The notes beneath the pieces are model-generated. The model worked only from the letters and a program-made list of their open reading frames with translations, was not told the DNA's origin and did no database searches. A DNA stretch of 64,000 bases, from contig JARFXQ010000003.1 of assembly GCA_029194725.1 (NCBI GenBank), forward strand, positions 62,001 through 126,000, read 5' to 3'. The first letter of the stretch is position 1; each line of letters opens with the position of its first letter. The position numbers were made by a program, and so were the translations under genes. The stretch is from Nitrospira sp. Lineage in GTDB: Bacteria > Nitrospirota > Nitrospiria > Nitrospirales > Nitrospiraceae. Below are positions 62,649-64,000 of the stretch, piece after piece.

Positions 62649-63370
62649 TCTGCCTCCATTAACACCGAAACGGCATTGGACAAATACTTCCTCTCGTTTG
62701 CTAATTTTGTCCGTTGTGCGCCTACCTCAACTTTGTCGGTGACATCTAAGAACCATTTCCCTCCACCGTCGGTTTATCCTGAGCAGAACTTTAACGGTTG
62801 ACACGACAGACTAATTAACCAGATTTTCCTGGGCAATTACCAGTGGTTTAACGGTAGGCGATTGACTATTCATGATAGACGGTTATCTTGTGAGTGAGCG
62901 GAGGCTTCGGTGAGAGGAACATTCAGGCTAACCGAGGTCGAGCGCCGGGGCGGTGAGCAAGCCCGTCAGTACCGAGCGGGAAGCCTAAAGCTCAGCCAAG
63001 ACCTTCACCTTTCACAAACAGCTCTCTGGACCTACCTCCGCTCTCGTTTTGTTTATTGTTATTAGATTTCTCGTTTGACTGTCCTGGGCGACCAGCGGGA
63101 GGAGAGTGTTGGTGTGGTCTTTGGGGATCGCTCAGCTTTCTCAACGCTCCCTCCCAGGGATGTCGAAAGAAGCAACAGCTGCTCAGAGGTCCCTGACCCG
63201 TAATGCCACAGACCCTCCTCTTTTCCTTGTAAGACGGAGGTGAACTGATCATCTAACGTATCGGTTTTCAAGAGGAGCCTGGACGGTCTTGCGATCTTGG
63301 CACCATCGATGCACCAACAGCGGGTTGAGAGGAAGCTTCATTCAATTCTCACAAGAAGGAGGTAAACGTC
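62649..63370. other. Long intergenic region before hsp20
   Basis: These 722 bases separate divergent genes and contain no supported coding frame. Candidate promoter elements on the plus strand are TTGACT with TATCTT 16 bases later (near 62862-62890) and a GGAAC-N16-GTC pair (near 62916-62943), both far from the hsp20 ATG. The hsp20 ribosome-binding site AAGGAGG is at the right end. No CIRCE or ROSE element was recognised. Confidence 0.5.
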
Positions 63371-63841
63371 ATGAGCGGATTGACAAGATGGGAACCAACG
63401 ACGCGATGGAATCCGTTCAAGGAACTCGAAGAGATGGAGAAACGACTCTCAAGCTTCTTCGGCCGCACACCGGTTTCTACCGGGGACAAGAAGGAAGCCA
63501 TCACTGTCGCGGAGTGGTCGCCGCTGGTGGATATCTCGGAAGACGAGAAGGAGTATGTCATCAAAGCGGAAGTGCCAGAAATGAAGAAAGAAGAGATCAA
63601 GATCAACGTCCAAGACGATGTCCTTGCCATCAGCGGCGAACGGAAATACGAGAAGGAAGAAAAGAGCAAGAAGTATCACCGCGTGGAACGGGCGTACGGC
63701 AGCTTTATGCGGAGCTTTGTCCTTCCCGAAGACGCCGATGGGTCCAAGGTCAATGCCGAATACAAAGATGGCGTGTTGAAAGTCCATCTTCCAAAGTCGG
63801 AGAAGGCTAAGCCTAAAGCGATCGAAGTGAAAGTTGCCTGA
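63371..63841 (+). CDS. hsp20: Small heat-shock protein (Hsp20/alpha-crystallin family)
   Basis: A 156-residue ATP-independent chaperone that holds unfolding proteins. The alpha-crystallin domain (about 48-140) contains WSPLVDISEDEKEYVIKAEV, the conserved A-x-x-x-n-GVL motif as AEYKDGVLKVHLPK, and the C-terminal I-x-V-type anchor as IEVKV. The N-terminal arm has RWNPFKELEEMEKRL, usual for the family. AAGAAGGAGG lies before the ATG. The gene probably answers heat or other protein stress. It is followed at once by a small membrane-protein gene. Confidence 0.95.
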   Translation: MSGLTRWEPTTRWNPFKELEEMEKRLSSFFGRTPVSTGDKKEAITVAEWSPLVDISEDEKEYVIKAEVPEMKKEEIKINVQDDVLAISGERKYEKEEKSKKYHRVERAYGSFMRSFVLPEDADGSKVNAEYKDGVLKVHLPKSEKAKPKAIEVKVA

Positions 63842-63880
63842 ACCTTCAACCCTGGCTTTCATCGGGAAAAGGAGGGCATT

Positions 63881-64000
63881 ATGTTTCGTCATCCCCGTTA
63901 CCTCGAAATTCCATGGGAAGTCCATTGGAATCAGGATGAGGGTAGGCCGCACCACCACCTGCTCCTCACGGCCATCCTGATCATTCTGGCAATGTTTTTG
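63881..64000 (+). CDS. 5' part of a small membrane protein, cut by the window end
   Basis: An open frame starts at the ATG at 63881 with AAAAGGAGG just upstream and runs to the window edge (40 codons). It reads MFRHPRYLEIPWEVHWNQ, a His-rich stretch, then a hydrophobic segment LLLTAILIILAMFL that would be a membrane helix. It lies 39 bases after the hsp20 stop and is probably co-transcribed with it. The product is unknown because the rest is outside the window. Confidence 0.6.
   Translation, partial: MFRHPRYLEIPWEVHWNQDEGRPHHHLLLTAILIILAMFL

Noticed and set aside
62916..62943. GGAAC-N16-GTC resembling an ECF sigma promoter upstream of hsp20
   Set aside because: It is over 400 bases from the hsp20 ATG and the -10 part is weak; many such matches occur by chance.
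1..64000. CRISPR arrays, rRNA and tRNA genes, prophage and intact insertion sequences
   Set aside because: None were recognised on reading; no regularly spaced repeats, no transposase motifs and no rRNA-like blocks were seen. A dedicated tRNA scan was not possible.

Overview
The window looks like chromosome of a Nitrospira-type (Nitrospirota) bacterium. This is inferred from gene content and style, not from a marker gene: many PAS-rich sensor kinases paired with NarL/LuxR response regulators, PCP_red-domain proteins next to radical-SAM enzymes in an organism with no photosynthesis genes in view, a menaquinone-type methyltransferase, a LuxI/LuxR quorum-sensing pair, and the general GC-rich codon use. 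No rRNA, tRNA, CRISPR array, prophage or intact insertion sequence was recognised.

Layout. (1) 1-6.3 kb, minus strand: a radical-SAM/SPASM protein with a C-terminal PCP_red domain; a tandem universal-stress protein fused to three PCP_red domains and a zinc ribbon; a B12-binding radical-SAM protein; and a UbiE/MenG methyltransferase. (2) 6.3-17.2 kb, plus strand, a defence-like island: type I restriction-modification genes hsdM, hsdS and hsdR, all broken; an intact AbiEi/AbiEii toxin-antitoxin pair with its own AT-rich promoter and operator, lying between hsdS and hsdR; a YgjP-like metallopeptidase; and a GHKL ATPase resembling prokaryotic MORC proteins. (3) 17.2-19.7 kb: a uvrA that lacks the usual insertion domain and may be read from a leaderless transcript. 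(4) 20-23.6 kb: a small Sel1-like exported protein and a HerA-like ATPase.

(5) 23.7-34.7 kb, a signalling array: three HisKA_3 kinases and five LuxR-type response regulators, two of which have Glu in place of the phospho-acceptor Asp, with a YqhA-like membrane protein among them. (6) 35.3-37.3 kb: a LuxI-type acyl-homoserine-lactone synthase with a lux-box-like palindrome upstream, facing a LuxR-type receptor. (7) 37.5-43.6 kb: a FadL-like outer-membrane protein, uvrC, a DapF-like protein with both catalytic cysteines changed to serine, a 26-residue membrane microprotein, and a glutathionyl-hydroquinone reductase. (8) 43.7-49.7 kb: a heavy-metal-type RND efflux adaptor and pump, and a TPR/SUMF1-like protein. 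(9) 49.7-52.6 kb: a GNAT acetyltransferase, two small coupled unknown genes, and a four-CBS protein.

(10) 53.0-59.9 kb, a minus-strand operon: GT4 glycosyltransferase, MFS, BON-domain protein with an exact internal duplication, second MFS, and glycogen-debranching-like enzyme. (11) 60.4-62.6 kb: a two-gene unit with a possible sigma-like protein and a membrane coiled-coil protein. (12) 63.4 kb to the end: an Hsp20 chaperone and the start of a small membrane protein.

The genes mostly serve sensing, stress and defence. No complete core metabolic pathway is present. The most unusual items are the stress-protein/PCP_red fusion, the decayed R-M locus with an intact AbiE pair and a MORC-like ATPase, the short UvrA, the Ser/Ser DapF and the two Glu-receiver regulators.
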